DNA from: Arcobacteraceae bacterium | Lineage (GTDB): Bacteria > Campylobacterota > Campylobacteria > Campylobacterales > Arcobacteraceae | Direction of reading: 5' to 3' | Assembly: GCA_023138835.1 (NCBI GenBank) | Contig: JAGLOP010000002.1 | Location: 151,432 to 215,431, forward strand | Length of the DNA stretch: 64,000 bases | Part shown: positions 1 through 9,363 of the stretch, in pieces | How positions within the stretch are numbered: position 1 is the first letter of the stretch | Layout of the letters: each line of letters starts with the position of its first letter | The notes under the pieces: model-generated | Seen by the model: the letters and a program-made list of their open reading frames with translations, nothing else | The model's database searches: none | Told to the model about the DNA's origin: nothing | Translations under genes and position numbers: made by a program

Positions 1-1058
1 GACTTGTTGCATTTGCAGGAGTAACTGGTATGATGCCTTTAACTGTTCCTGATTCTGTAAAAGTTAAATTTTCTGGAACAATTCAACCAGGAATTACACT
101 TAGAGATTTAGTTAATGCAATACCACATCAAGCACTTAAAGATGGTTTATTAACTGTTGAGAAAAAAGGTAAGAAAAATATCTTTGCTGGAACTATTATT
201 GAGATAGAGGGACTTGAAGATCTTAAATGTGAGCAAGCATTTGAGTTATCTGATGCTTCTGCTGAAAGAAGTTCAGCTGCTTGTACTGTTAAATTAAACA
301 GAGAGCCAGTAGTTGAGTACCTAGAGTCAAACATCGTTTTAATTGAAGAGTTAATTGCACAAGGTTATTCTGATGCTGCGACACTTCAAAGAAGAGCTGA
401 TAAGATGAAAGAATGGGTTAAAAATGGAGAGTTAATGGTAGCTGATAAAGATGCTAAATATATAGCAACTATCAACATCAACCTTGACGAAATTAAAGAG
501 CCAATCTTAGCTTGTCCAAATGATCCGGATGATGTTAAAACTCTTACTGAAATAGCAGATGCAGGTCTAAGAACTGAAATTGATGAAGTATTTGTTGGTT
601 CTTGTATGACTAACATTGGTTTATTTAGAGCTGCTGGTGAAATTTTAAGAGGAGAGGGTGCTGTAGCAAACAAACTTTGGATTTGTCCTCCAACTAAAAT
701 GGATGAGAAAACTCTTCAAGAAGAAGGGTACTACTCTGTATTTGGTATGGCAGGTGCTAGAACTGAAATCCCTGGATGTAGTTTATGTATGGGTAACCAA
801 GCTTCTGTTGCGGTTAATGCTTTTGTATTTAGTACATCAACAAGAAACTTTGACAATAGACTAGGAAAAGGTTCTCAAGTTTACCTTGGTTCTGCTGAGT
901 TAGCTGCTGTTGTTGCTTTAAAAGGTGCACTACCTACAGCTGCAGAGTACTTAGAAATCGTAGCTAATAAAATTACACCAGAGATAACAGATGAAGTTTA
1001 TAAATATCTGAACTTCAACAAAGTTTCTAAAGACGAACTTGTAGCAATGGTTAAATAA
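1..1058 (+). CDS. acnB: Aconitate hydratase B, C-terminal part (partial)
   Basis: Bifunctional aconitase/2-methylisocitrate dehydratase of the TCA cycle, cytoplasmic. The reading frame is already open at the window edge (codons from base 3), so about 350 C-terminal residues of a protein usually near 850 are present. The three iron-sulfur cluster cysteines typical of AcnB are visible in VGSCMTN and in [10 protein letters not shown]. The first in-window ATG at 30 is internal, not a start. A strong terminator follows directly, so acnB ends its transcription unit here. The oor genes at the other end of the window belong to the same cycle. Confidence 0.95.
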   Translation, partial: LVAFAGVTGMMPLTVPDSVKVKFSGTIQPGITLRDLVNAIPHQALKDGLLTVEKKGKKNIFAGTIIEIEGLEDLKCEQAFELSDASAERSSAACTVKLNREPVVEYLESNIVLIEELIAQGYSDAATLQRRADKMKEWVKNGELMVADKDAKYIATININLDEIKEPILACPNDPDDVKTLTEIADAGLRTEIDEVFVGSCMTNIGLFRAAGEILRGEGAVANKLWICPPTKMDEKTLQEEGYYSVFGMAGARTEIPGCSLCMGNQASVAVNAFVFSTSTRNFDNRLGKGSQVYLGSAELAAVVALKGALPTAAEYLEIVANKITPEITDEVYKYLNFNKVSKDELVAMVK

Positions 1059-1080
1059 AAATATAATTTTTATTTATTTA

Positions 1081-1116
1081 AAAAGGTAAGATGTTAATTC
1101 ATCTTACCTTTTTTTT
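1081..1116 (+). terminator. Rho-independent terminator of acnB
   Basis: A perfect 13-bp stem (1081-1093 pairing with 1100-1112) with a 6-base loop is followed by a run of T to 1116. It lies 23 bases after the acnB stop. The stem starts with A and ends with T, so it could work in both directions, but only acnB reads into it. Confidence 0.9.
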
Positions 1117-1166
1117 ATAAATCACACATGCTTGCATTTGCTTTAGAAACTATCTTAGATAGTGTG

Positions 1167-1175
1167 TGTTATAAT
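1167..1175 (+). promoter_or_regulatory. Extended -10 promoter of the TAXI gene
   Basis: TGTTATAAT matches the Campylobacterota sigma70 extended -10 element TGnTATAAT. It lies 26 bases before the ATG at 1201, with AAGGAA as ribosome binding site between. No clear -35 element is seen, as is usual in this phylum. Confidence 0.65.
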
Positions 1176-1200
1176 AAGTACTATTTTATAAAGGAATATC

Positions 1201-2493
1201 ATGAATAATATTTTTATCAAGATTATTTTACCAATTTTAAGTGTATTTATTATCATATTTTATCTCTCATCTACTTTCATTGAACCGCCAATTAAAAAAG
1301 AGATAACCATTGCTACAGGTGGAAAAAATGGAAACTACTATAAAACAGCATTACTTTATAAAGAATTACTTGAAAAAGAAAATGTAAAAGTTAATATATT
1401 ACAAACAGCCGGTTCTGTAGAAAATATTGAGCTGATAAAAAGCAAAAAAGCAGATTTTGCTTTTGTACAAAGCGGTATAATAAATTCTAAAGATAAAAAT
1501 AAGATTTTTTCTCTTGTCAGCTTATATTATGAACCATTATGGATCTTTTACAAAAATGAAGGTTTCGATATAGACTACATAATTCAGCTTATTGGTAAAA
1601 AAATATCTATAGGGAGCACTGGCAGCGGGACACAACACTTAAGCAATATAATCCTAAATATAAACCAACTAAACAATACAAATAGCACTATTTTAAATTA
1701 CTCTACAAACGAGGGTAAAGAAAAACTGATTAAAGGTGATATTGATGCACTGTTTATTGTATCTTCTGCTAAAAGTGATAATGTGAAAGAGTTATTAGCT
1801 AATCCGGATATTAATTTTTTAAATATCAAAAGATCATATGCTTATGATAGTAAATATTCATTTCTAAATTCCATTACACTTTATGAAGGTACTATTGATT
1901 TATATATGAATTTGCCATCTGAAAATAAACAATTATTAACAACGACAGCAAATCTTGTAGCTTCAACCAATGTTCCTGATGAACTTGTCCGACTATTATT
2001 AAAACAAACAAAAAAAGTACATTCAGCCAAAGGTATCTTTGAAAAAGAATTCCAATTTCCAAATCTTAATCATTTAGATTCAATGATTCATGACGAAGCC
2101 TCTAGATATATAAAATATGGCGATTCTTGGCTGGAAAATATTTTTCCTTTTTGGATTGCTTCTAATATTGATAGATTAAAACTTTTATTAATTCCTTTAT
2201 TAACACTTATGATTCCATTGTTTAAAGGGATAATTCCTTTATATATCTTTACAATCAGATCAAAAATATACAAATGGTATAAACAGCTTAATACAATAGA
2301 TATTGATATGAATAACTATTCAATTAATGAATTAAACGATGCAGTAAAAAATTTAGAGCAACTTAAAATAGAGGTTCAAAAACATACAAATGTTCCTATG
2401 TCATATATGGGGGAATATTATAACCTTATATTACATATTGATTTAATTCATAAGAAAGTCAGTGAATATTTAGAACTTAAAAAGAATAAATAA
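1201..2493 (+). CDS. TAXI-family TRAP transporter solute-binding protein, membrane-anchored
   Basis: Periplasmic ligand-binding protein of the TAXI type (TRAP-associated extracytoplasmic immunogenic protein). An N-terminal hydrophobic segment (about residues 6-25) is followed by the family start ITIATGGKNGNYY and by QTAGSVENI and GSTGSGTQH, which fit the binding-site loops. After the binding domain there is a second hydrophobic stretch (about 325-350) and a charged, probably helical tail of some 75 residues, so the protein is likely anchored at both ends. No TRAP membrane subunits lie nearby, so it may serve a distant transporter or act as a sensor. It has its own promoter and stands alone. 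Confidence 0.75.
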   Translation: MNNIFIKIILPILSVFIIIFYLSSTFIEPPIKKEITIATGGKNGNYYKTALLYKELLEKENVKVNILQTAGSVENIELIKSKKADFAFVQSGIINSKDKNKIFSLVSLYYEPLWIFYKNEGFDIDYIIQLIGKKISIGSTGSGTQHLSNIILNINQLNNTNSTILNYSTNEGKEKLIKGDIDALFIVSSAKSDNVKELLANPDINFLNIKRSYAYDSKYSFLNSITLYEGTIDLYMNLPSENKQLLTTTANLVASTNVPDELVRLLLKQTKKVHSAKGIFEKEFQFPNLNHLDSMIHDEASRYIKYGDSWLENIFPFWIASNIDRLKLLLIPLLTLMIPLFKGIIPLYIFTIRSKIYKWYKQLNTIDIDMNNYSINELNDAVKNLEQLKIEVQKHTNVPMSYMGEYYNLILHIDLIHKKVSEYLELKKNK

Positions 2494-2557
2494 ATTTATA
2501 TATTTTCATCATAAATATCTTTCTTTTTTTATAAATCAAAATATCAAAGATATTGTG

Positions 2558-2566
2558 TGGTATAAT
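2558..2566 (+). promoter_or_regulatory. Extended -10 promoter of the nadE operon
   Basis: TGGTATAAT is a perfect TGnTATAAT element 48 bases before the nadE ATG. The preceding bases resemble those before the TAXI gene promoter (AGATA then TTGTG, compared with AGATA then GTGTG). Confidence 0.65.
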
Positions 2567-2613
2567 AATATTTATAAATTAAATCTATTTTATGGATATG
2601 TGGAGTGACAATA

Positions 2614-3378
2614 ATGAATTGGCAAAATATAAAAGATCAAATGACAACTTTTTTAAAAGATGAAGTTTCAAAAACCGGATTATCTAGGGTGGTAGTCGGT
2701 CTTAGCGGGGGATTGGATTCAGCTATTGTGGCAGTACTTTGTAAAGAAGTATTTGGCGATAATTTATCTGTTGTTCTTATGCCATCGCATATGTCAAGTG
2801 ACGCAAGTGCCAAAGATGCTATTGTCCTTTGTGAGAAATTTAATATCAAATATGAAATAGTTGAAATTGCACCTATGGTAAAAGGTTATTTTGATAATGC
2901 AGAAGATGCTTCGGCATTGAGAATTGGAAACTTAAGTGCTAGAATGAGAATGTCGGTTTTATATGATATTAGTGCTAGAGATAATTCACTTGTAATTGGA
3001 ACTTCAAATAAAAGTGAAATATTACTTGGATATGGTACACTTTATGGAGATACAGCATGTGCAATAAATCCAATAGGACAAATGTATAAATCTGATGAAT
3101 TTGAGTTTGCACGATTTCTAAGTGTAACAGATGCAATTATAAATAAACCGCCGTCAGCAGACCTTTGGGAAGGTCAAAGTGATGAAGAGGAATTAGGTTA
3201 TTCTTATAAAACAATGGATGATGTTTTAAAACAACTTGTAGATGAAGGAAAATGCAAAGATGAATTAGTCTCTACAGGAGTTGATAAAGAACTGATTGAT
3301 ATGTTACAGTACAGAATTAAAGCAAATGCATTTAAAGGTAAATTACCAACTATTGCAAATATTAACTTCAAAGGGTAA
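2614..3378 (+). CDS. nadE: NH3-dependent NAD+ synthetase
   Basis: Amidates deamido-NAD to NAD+ with ATP in the cytoplasm. The N-type ATP pyrophosphatase loop GLSGGLDSA is near residue 30 and the GTSNKSEILLGYGT segment is typical of the family. The length of about 254 residues is that of the short ammonia-using form without a glutaminase domain. A GTG at 2605 is in frame, but the GGAG at 2602 is placed for the ATG at 2614, which is preferred. The gene heads an operon with the DegT-like gene (3-base gap) and lpxK (14-base overlap). Confidence 0.92.
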   Translation: MNWQNIKDQMTTFLKDEVSKTGLSRVVVGLSGGLDSAIVAVLCKEVFGDNLSVVLMPSHMSSDASAKDAIVLCEKFNIKYEIVEIAPMVKGYFDNAEDASALRIGNLSARMRMSVLYDISARDNSLVIGTSNKSEILLGYGTLYGDTACAINPIGQMYKSDEFEFARFLSVTDAIINKPPSADLWEGQSDEEELGYSYKTMDDVLKQLVDEGKCKDELVSTGVDKELIDMLQYRIKANAFKGKLPTIANINFKG

Positions 3379-3381
3379 AAG

Positions 3382-4518
3382 ATGAACAAAGAGATACCAT
3401 TTTATAAACCATCAATAGATGAAACAGAATTAGCACAAATTCAAGAAGTACTAAAAGTACAAAAAACAAGCAAAGTTGAAGAGTTAGAAAGTGAAGTTCA
3501 ACAATATATAGGAGCTCCCTATGCAATAGCGACCTGTAATGCAACTGCGGCAATTCATTTAGCTTTGAGTGCTATGGAACTTAAACGAGCGGATAAGGTA
3601 CTTATGAGTGTTAATTCTTTTCCATCTTTACCTGAAACAGTAAGACACTTTGATGCTGAACCAATTTTTATAGATATAGAAGAAGATGGTTATAATATTG
3701 ACCTTAACAAACTAGAAGATTATCTAGAAGAAAATAATTCTAAAAAATTAAGAGGTGCGATTATCTCTTTTGTTGCTGGGCAAACTCCAGATTTAAACAG
3801 ATTGTACAAAATAGTTAAAAAATATAATATTACTCTAATAGAAGATGCTACAACAGCTTTAGGTAGTATGTATGAAGATAAAATGGTTGGTTCACTTAAT
3901 GCTGATATGACAATTTTTTCTACAAACTATTCAAATGGACGATCTTCTTTAAATAATAGTGGTTTTATAGTAACCTCAAATGAAGAGTTAGCTACAAAAG
4001 CTAAACTACTTAGAACTCATGCGATTACAACTAGTTATGATGATTACGGAAACTTAGATTATATTTATGATGTTGTTGATATTGGATATAAATATGATAT
4101 GACTGACTTGGAAGCAGCATTTAATTTAGCTCAATTTTATAAGACAAATGAATTTTGCGAAAGAAGAGCTGAAATTGCCAAGATTTATAATGACAAACTG
4201 CAAGGTTTAAAACATATAAGCTTACCTAAATATGATGAAGATTTTATTTTCAGTCAATATACTATTAAAATATCTAGAAACAGAGATGGCTTTGCCAGAG
4301 CATTAAAAGAGGAAGGAATTTCAACTGGATTAAATTATATCCCTTTACATTTACTTTCATATTATAAACAAAAATATAAACTTAAAATTACTGCATATCC
4401 AAATGCATTAAACACTTATGGACAAATTTTATCTTTACCTATTTATCCATCATTAAGCGATGAAGATGTTGAATATATTTGTTCTACAATTATTAAAATA
4501 GCAAATGATTGGATCTAG
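3382..4518 (+). CDS. DegT/DnrJ/EryC1/StrS-family protein lacking the PLP lysine
   Basis: Fold-type I PLP family, usually sugar aminotransferases. The family layout is clear: CNATAAIHLAL near 52-62, IEDATTALGS near 153-162, and YKYDMTDLEAA, the usual Y-x-Y-x-M-T-[DE]-x-x-A block. At the place of the catalytic lysine (normally in an SFxxxK segment) the sequence reads STNYSNGRSS, with Asn at about residue 185. So it cannot form the normal internal aldimine. It may be a dehydratase-like variant (ColD-type enzymes replace this lysine with His) or a non-catalytic protein. It lies between nadE and lpxK and overlaps lpxK by 14 bases, which suggests a role in envelope sugar or lipid A metabolism. The fold is sure, the function is not. 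Confidence 0.75.
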   Translation: MNKEIPFYKPSIDETELAQIQEVLKVQKTSKVEELESEVQQYIGAPYAIATCNATAAIHLALSAMELKRADKVLMSVNSFPSLPETVRHFDAEPIFIDIEEDGYNIDLNKLEDYLEENNSKKLRGAIISFVAGQTPDLNRLYKIVKKYNITLIEDATTALGSMYEDKMVGSLNADMTIFSTNYSNGRSSLNNSGFIVTSNEELATKAKLLRTHAITTSYDDYGNLDYIYDVVDIGYKYDMTDLEAAFNLAQFYKTNEFCERRAEIAKIYNDKLQGLKHISLPKYDEDFIFSQYTIKISRNRDGFARALKEEGISTGLNYIPLHLLSYYKQKYKLKITAYPNALNTYGQILSLPIYPSLSDEDVEYICSTIIKIANDWI

Positions 4519-5449
4519 CAATCTACATAAGTGGATTGAGCAGTATCTGTTCTTTCCTAATGTTTTTCAAAGACTAATCTCACTTGCTTTGTTACCGCTT
4601 ACTGTACTTTATTGTGTAGTTACAGCTTTTAAACGAACTTCTGCAAAACCACATTATTTTGGTATTCCTGTCATTAGTATTGGTAATTTGATTGTTGGCG
4701 GCAGTGGAAAGACACCGGTTGCCATTGCTTTGGCAAAAGATAAAAAAGATGTGTGCGTTGTACTTCGTGGATATGGCAGAAAATCTAAAGGTTTACATAT
4801 AGTATCAAATAAAGGTAAAATCTTATGCGATATTGATACAAGCGGTGATGAGGCAATGCTATTAGCTAATTCATTACCAAATGCCACAATTATAGTTTCA
4901 GAAAATAGAAGTAAAGCTGTAGTAAAAGCTAAAGAATTAGGCTGTAAAGTAGTATTCTTAGATGATGGATATAGTAAACATCAGCTTCAAAAGTTTGATA
5001 TCTTAATACGACCGGAGATTGAACCTACTAATATATTTTGTCTTCCTAGCGGTGGTTATAGAGAAACTAAAATGATGTATGCTTTTGCTGATATGATTTT
5101 AAGAGACGGTACTGATTTTAAACGAATAGTTACTTTTAAAAAGGATAATAAAACGATAGAAGAACTACCTCAAAATATAGTTTTATTAACCGCTATTTCA
5201 AAATATGAAAGACTTTTAAAGTTTTTACCAAAAGATATAAAAGTTATTTCATATCCAGACCACCATTATTTCACTTATGAAGATTTAGAGCAATTAAAAA
5301 CTCAATATCCAAACTTTAATATAATCACAACTCAAAAAGATTTTGTCAAACTAAAGCAGTTCAATCTTAAAAATATTTATATTATGGATTTAGAGATAAA
5401 AATAAATCAAGATAAAATTGATAAAATCAATACAGTATTAGCTGTTTGA
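4505..5449 (+). CDS. lpxK: Tetraacyldisaccharide 4'-kinase
   Basis: Phosphorylates the 4' position of the lipid A disaccharide precursor at the inner membrane. A hydrophobic N-terminal helix (about residues 22-42) precedes VISIGNLIVGGSGKTP, the LpxK P-loop signature. DDGYSKHQL and the late TTQKDFVKL also match the family. The length of 314 residues is normal. The start lies inside the end of the DegT-like gene, implying translational coupling. Its 3' end overlaps by 12 bases the end of the convergent acyl-CoA-ligase-like gene. Confidence 0.93.
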   Translation: MIGSSNLHKWIEQYLFFPNVFQRLISLALLPLTVLYCVVTAFKRTSAKPHYFGIPVISIGNLIVGGSGKTPVAIALAKDKKDVCVVLRGYGRKSKGLHIVSNKGKILCDIDTSGDEAMLLANSLPNATIIVSENRSKAVVKAKELGCKVVFLDDGYSKHQLQKFDILIRPEIEPTNIFCLPSGGYRETKMMYAFADMILRDGTDFKRIVTFKKDNKTIEELPQNIVLLTAISKYERLLKFLPKDIKVISYPDHHYFTYEDLEQLKTQYPNFNIITTQKDFVKLKQFNLKNIYIMDLEIKINQDKIDKINTVLAV

Positions 5450-7015
5450 TTTTATAATTTCATCTTTTAAAATTTCTTTATTTATTTTATTTTTATCATC
5501 TTGTTTCATTGGCATACTTTGTCTATAAATGATTATAGTTGGTATCATATATGTTGGAAGGTGTTTTTTAAGTTCAAATATTAGTTCATTTTTTGGAATT
5601 TCACCAATTCCTGTATAAACTAAAGCAATCTCCTCTTCAATATCTTCATTTTCAATCCCAAATACAGCACAAGCACTGATATTAGAAAAGTTATCTCTTA
5701 ATACACTTTCAATCTCAACAGGGCTTATTCTATATCCACTTGATTTTATCATATCATCTTGTCTTGAAACAAAGTATAAATATCCCTCTTCATCTTTATA
5801 TACAAAATCTCCGGTTGCAACGACTATTTCATTTGCTAAACCAGTTTCATTTTTAATTGCATTTTTTAAAATATCAATAGATTTAAAACTATGATCAGTA
5901 TCTTCTTTTGAATTCCAAAAACCTTTATAAATCCCAGCACCACGATGAATTAATTCTCCAACTTCTCTTGGTTTACATTCGTACCCTTCTTTATTTATAA
6001 CATAAAGTTCAACATCAGGTATTGCTTTTCCAATAGAATTTGGTCTAATATTAAGTTGTGATGGCTCTAAATATGCAGACCTAAAAGCCTCAGTATGCCC
6101 AATCATTGAATAAAAATCAGCTTTCATAAAATATTTTTCACTATTTTGAATCATTTTATCGGTTACATTTCCACCAGAAGATGTAATAATTCTTACATTA
6201 TCCAGCTGTTGTGGGCTTGGAAGTCTATGAATATCTTCATCAAACATTTGTGTAATATGAATAGGCATTAAAGCTAAAACACTCACTTCATCTTTTATAA
6301 GATGTGTAAAAAATTCACTTGGCGTAAAAAAGTTATGTACTACAAACGTTGCTCTTTTATAAAATGAACAAAAAATTTGATTTAAACCATAATCAAAACT
6401 AAATGACAATAAACCGCTAAAAGTATCTTCTTCTTTTAAATCTAAATATTTTGATACACTTCTTGCACCATCTATAAAATTTCTATGTGAAATCACCACA
6501 CCTTTTGGAAATCCAGATGAAGCAAAACTATAAGTGATAGCAGCATTGTCATGACCGTTTAAACTACAGCTATAATCACCTTTATAACACTTATAAATCT
6601 CTTCAAAAGATACTATATCTTTATGGCATGACTCAACAGTTACAATAGTCCCTGCAAAAGAAATTTCTTGCACAGTTGATAACTTCTTTTCATCTGTTAG
6701 AATACATTTAATATCACAATCATCAATGATATATTGTAATTGTTCAGCTTTAAGCAATTTTGTAATAGGAACAAAAATATACTTTGTTGACATCACAGAT
6801 AAAATAGCAATAACTTTTTGCGCAGTTTTATTTGAATATATACCTATTCGTGCACCATCTTCAAGTTCTAAAGTTGTAAGATATTGAGCTATTTGGTTTA
6901 CCTTAGTATAAACATCTTCATAAGTAAAGCTGACATTTTTATCTTTCACAGCTATTTTTGCAGGTGTTAAATCATTGGCTATTTCTACTAAATTTCTTAT
7001 ACTATTTACTGACAT
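5438..7015 (-). CDS. AMP-dependent synthetase/ligase (acyl-CoA ligase-like)
   Basis: Member of the ANL adenylating superfamily, which activates a carboxylic acid with ATP. Visible are the phosphate-binding loop SFASSGFPKGV (about 164-174), the core block YSMIGHTEAF, and the hinge region SRQDDMIKSSGYRISPVEIES. The usual C-terminal lysine region appears as KQDDKNKINKEIL. Substrate cannot be read from sequence; this architecture is common to medium and long chain acyl-CoA ligases and to stand-alone adenylation domains. No carrier protein gene is nearby. It is monocistronic and convergent with lpxK. Confidence 0.8.
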   Translation of the reverse strand: MSVNSIRNLVEIANDLTPAKIAVKDKNVSFTYEDVYTKVNQIAQYLTTLELEDGARIGIYSNKTAQKVIAILSVMSTKYIFVPITKLLKAEQLQYIIDDCDIKCILTDEKKLSTVQEISFAGTIVTVESCHKDIVSFEEIYKCYKGDYSCSLNGHDNAAITYSFASSGFPKGVVISHRNFIDGARSVSKYLDLKEEDTFSGLLSFSFDYGLNQIFCSFYKRATFVVHNFFTPSEFFTHLIKDEVSVLALMPIHITQMFDEDIHRLPSPQQLDNVRIITSSGGNVTDKMIQNSEKYFMKADFYSMIGHTEAFRSAYLEPSQLNIRPNSIGKAIPDVELYVINKEGYECKPREVGELIHRGAGIYKGFWNSKEDTDHSFKSIDILKNAIKNETGLANEIVVATGDFVYKDEEGYLYFVSRQDDMIKSSGYRISPVEIESVLRDNFSNISACAVFGIENEDIEEEIALVYTGIGEIPKNELIFELKKHLPTYMIPTIIIYRQSMPMKQDDKNKINKEILKDEIIKSNS

Positions 7016-7076
7016 TTAAATATCCTATATTCTAAATTTATTATATTATAATCATACAATAATTAGCTTTTGAGTT

Positions 7077-7340
7077 TTATTTTATACTTTTATTTGTATC
7101 TAATAAATATCTTTCTACTTTTTTATTTGTATTATTTTCTCGCCATTGTTTGGCAGTCATTCCAAATAATGCAACATTTAAAATATCAGCTTCATTAGAA
7201 TATACAAAACTTATTTGTTCTTGCTCTTTATCTTTTAGTCTTTGAAATTCTTTAATAAGGTATATTTTAAACTCAGCACTAATCCACATGCCAAATTCAA
7301 AAGCTATATCACTATGTGCAAGTACCGCCATATCGACCAA
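7077..7340 (-). pseudogene. KilA-N domain protein, 5'-truncated remnant
   Basis: The 87 codons match the second half of phage-type KilA-N proteins: [14 protein letters not shown] then [17 protein letters not shown], and later ALFGMTAKQWRE. The DNA-binding N-terminal half that should lie upstream (higher coordinates) is absent; the sequence there switches at about 7341-7380 to a histidine kinase tail on the opposite strand. The in-frame ATG at 7340 is therefore probably a chance start. A relict of a phage-related or mobile gene, likely not functional. Confidence 0.6.
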
Positions 7341-7379
7341 CTTTGGCTATTAATCCTATTGCATTTGTTTTTTCAGCCC

Positions 7380-7649
7380 ATTGATAAGTTAGATACAATA
7401 TCTATTAAAATATGTGATAATGCAGGTGGAATACCTAAAGATATAATTAGTAAAATATTTAATCCATATTTTACTACAAAAGATGAAAAAAGTGGTACAG
7501 GTTTGGGGCTTTATATGTCAAAAACCATTATTGAAAAACATCTAAAGGGTACACTAGAAGCTTATAATGAAGATGGTATAAATCAAGATGCTAAACCATC
7601 ATGCGGGGCTTGTTTTTTCATAGAGTTGCCATTATTCATAACCCTTTAA
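7380..7649 (+). pseudogene. Histidine kinase C-terminal ATPase fragment
   Basis: The last 90 codons or so encode the end of a sensor kinase HATPase domain: [13 protein letters not shown] (G1/N box region), [23 protein letters not shown] (G2 box) and a closing FFIELPL strand. The dimerisation domain, H-box and sensor part are missing. An in-frame ATG at 7242 exists, but codons before about 7380 belong to the antisense KilA-N remnant and do not look like kinase. The fragment resembles the end of the complete kinase at 52785-54560, so it is the relict of a paralogue cut off by a deletion or insertion. Confidence 0.7.
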
Positions 7650-7660
7650 ATAAGGGTTTT
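7640..7660 (+). terminator. Weak hairpin terminator after the kinase fragment
   Basis: AACCCTT (7640-7646) pairs with AAGGGTT (7652-7658) around a 5-base loop and is followed by four T. It overlaps the fragment's stop codon. The short T run makes it a modest terminator. Confidence 0.45.
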
Positions 7661-7733
7661 AAGTAACTCTACACCTTTCATTGTTCCACATGACGAAGTC
7701 TTAATTTATAAAACTGTTATGGAGTATAATTTC

Positions 7734-8669
7734 TTAACTTTTATATTGTATCAAATAGTCTTCTTCTTTATGTATAATATCCTGCAAAAGATTAGTTATC
7801 CTTTTTTGTTCTGAGAAATCTTCTTCAATGAACTTATATCCATATATCTTCTCATTTCTTATCATTGGTATTACAATTAAGTCTGTCCAAAAATGCCCTT
7901 CCTCATCTTTTTTTGTACTGTACATTTCGCATTTGCAGATATCGCCTTTTTTCATGCTCTCCCAAATCTTTTTGCTAATATCCTCATCTCGAATCTTATC
8001 AAAAAATTCTCCTACTATCTCATTTTTTTTGTATCCTGAAATTTTCTCAAACTCTCTGTTGACATCTAGTATTCTGCCATCTTTGTCTGTTAATGAGGTG
8101 ATTGCATAATTTTCCAATAAAGAATATAAACCAAAGACATCTTCTTGAAAATTTTTCTTCTCTTTAACGGCTTGCTTAAAATCTTTTTCCAATCTATTTA
8201 GGTTCTGATTCATTTCGTTAATATTATCATAGTGCTCTTTTTGATCTTTTATATAACTGCAGATTTTATTTATAACTTTAATCATATTATCAAGCGGCAT
8301 TGGTTTATGTATAAAGTAGTGAATACCAAGCTCCATAAGGCTTTGCAATTTATTAGAGTCATTATATGCCGATACTATCAATATCTGCTGATGTTCATTC
8401 TCTTCTAAAATATTTTTGCACATTTCAATACCATTCATTTTCGGCATCATTATATCACTAATGATTAAATCGTAATATTTGCTCTCTTGTTCATGAAAGT
8501 CTCTATATTTAAACAATCCATCCTCACCGTTACATGCAGTATCTACTCTTTTAAATATCTTTGTAAAAAAATTGGTATATTGATCTCTCAATTTCTCTTC
8601 ATCTTCCACATACAATATACTTAATTCTTTGGTTAAATTTTGTAATTTTTTTATATTAAAATCAATCAT
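7734..8669 (-). CDS. Response regulator with REC and PAS domains
   Basis: Signalling protein without a DNA-binding output. REC domain at about residues 14-130: acidic pair in LYVEDEEKL, phospho-acceptor Asp in ISDIMMPKMNG, switch residue in VSAYND, and the conserved Lys in FIHKPMP. A coiled linker (about 135-175) leads to a PAS domain (about 180-295) with TDKDGRILDVN, ISGYKKNEIVG and a PAC-like end ending in DFSEQKRI. The protein stops there, so it may once have continued into a kinase or cyclase, or may pass signals by protein contact. It is followed upstream by a broken REC gene and downstream by a kinase fragment, so it may be the surviving part of a larger locus. Confidence 0.8.
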   Translation of the reverse strand: MIDFNIKKLQNLTKELSILYVEDEEKLRDQYTNFFTKIFKRVDTACNGEDGLFKYRDFHEQESKYYDLIISDIMMPKMNGIEMCKNILEENEHQQILIVSAYNDSNKLQSLMELGIHYFIHKPMPLDNMIKVINKICSYIKDQKEHYDNINEMNQNLNRLEKDFKQAVKEKKNFQEDVFGLYSLLENYAITSLTDKDGRILDVNREFEKISGYKKNEIVGEFFDKIRDEDISKKIWESMKKGDICKCEMYSTKKDEEGHFWTDLIVIPMIRNEKIYGYKFIEEDFSEQKRITNLLQDIIHKEEDYLIQYKS

Positions 8670-8684
8670 CTTCTAATCCCCCCT

Positions 8685-8867
8685 CTATTTTTTTATTGGA
8701 AGTGTTATTGTAAAATATGCTCTGCCGTTAACATTAACAGCTTCTATTTTATCATATAATAGTTTTTCTAAAAATGTTAAAATTCTCACTTGTAAAGCTC
8801 TACTATCTTCAACAAATAATACGTAATGTTCACTTGCAAGTTTTTTTAATTCTGATATTTCACCCAT
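8685..8867 (-). pseudogene. REC-kinase hybrid remnant (in-frame internal deletion)
   Basis: Sixty codons join two things that do not normally touch. Residues 1-40 read as the beginning of a REC domain (SEHYVLFVEDSRALQVRI, acidic pair ED). The last part, GRAYFTITLPIKK, reads as the last beta strand of a histidine kinase ATPase domain. The simplest reading is a large in-frame deletion inside a gene encoding a REC-linked kinase. The stop is 15 bases before the start of the REC-PAS gene, so both were one operon. Confidence 0.55.
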
Positions 8868-9363
8868 AAAACAACTCCAAACACTTTATTTTTTTAGAAA
8901 ATAATCTTATAATACCTACCTTTCATCTATGTCTTCCTTAATCATAAATTATGATTATAGGTAAAAATAGAGAATGATAAAATTTATTATTTTAATTGGT
9001 GAATTGTAAAAGGTAATTTATTGCTATAAAGGCAGTTAGTCAAATTCAATCTTATTTAGAAATGCAAATTTAGAATTTTTTTATAGAGTTGCTATTAACT
9101 AATCAGTTATTTAATAATTTTATAAGTTAAAAGACAAGACTTGTGTGTTCCAAAATTGGGCTATAAATGGACAAACTTTGAAGATTATGTATATAGTTTG
9201 AAATGTTAGAAGTGTCTTTATATGGTGCTTTATGTATATTTATATTTTGTTAAACAAAATATGTCAATTTGTGATATTTTAATCTTACTAATACCAACTT
9301 TTATATATTGTAGCTATATTTTGCTCATCTTAAAGCGACAATACTCTCATCTTAAAAAATCTA
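8868..9363. other. Intergenic region without recognisable gene
   Basis: About 500 bases of very AT-rich DNA between the decayed signalling locus and glmL. A 66-codon plus-strand frame at 9222-9422 is hydrophobic, has no ribosome binding site and runs into the end of glmL, so I do not call it. No strong hairpin or repeat is seen. It may be the decayed remainder of the kinase gene locus. Confidence 0.5.

Noticed and set aside
7242..7379. Upstream part of the plus-strand kinase-fragment frame
   Set aside because: These codons are the antisense of the KilA-N remnant and do not read as kinase.
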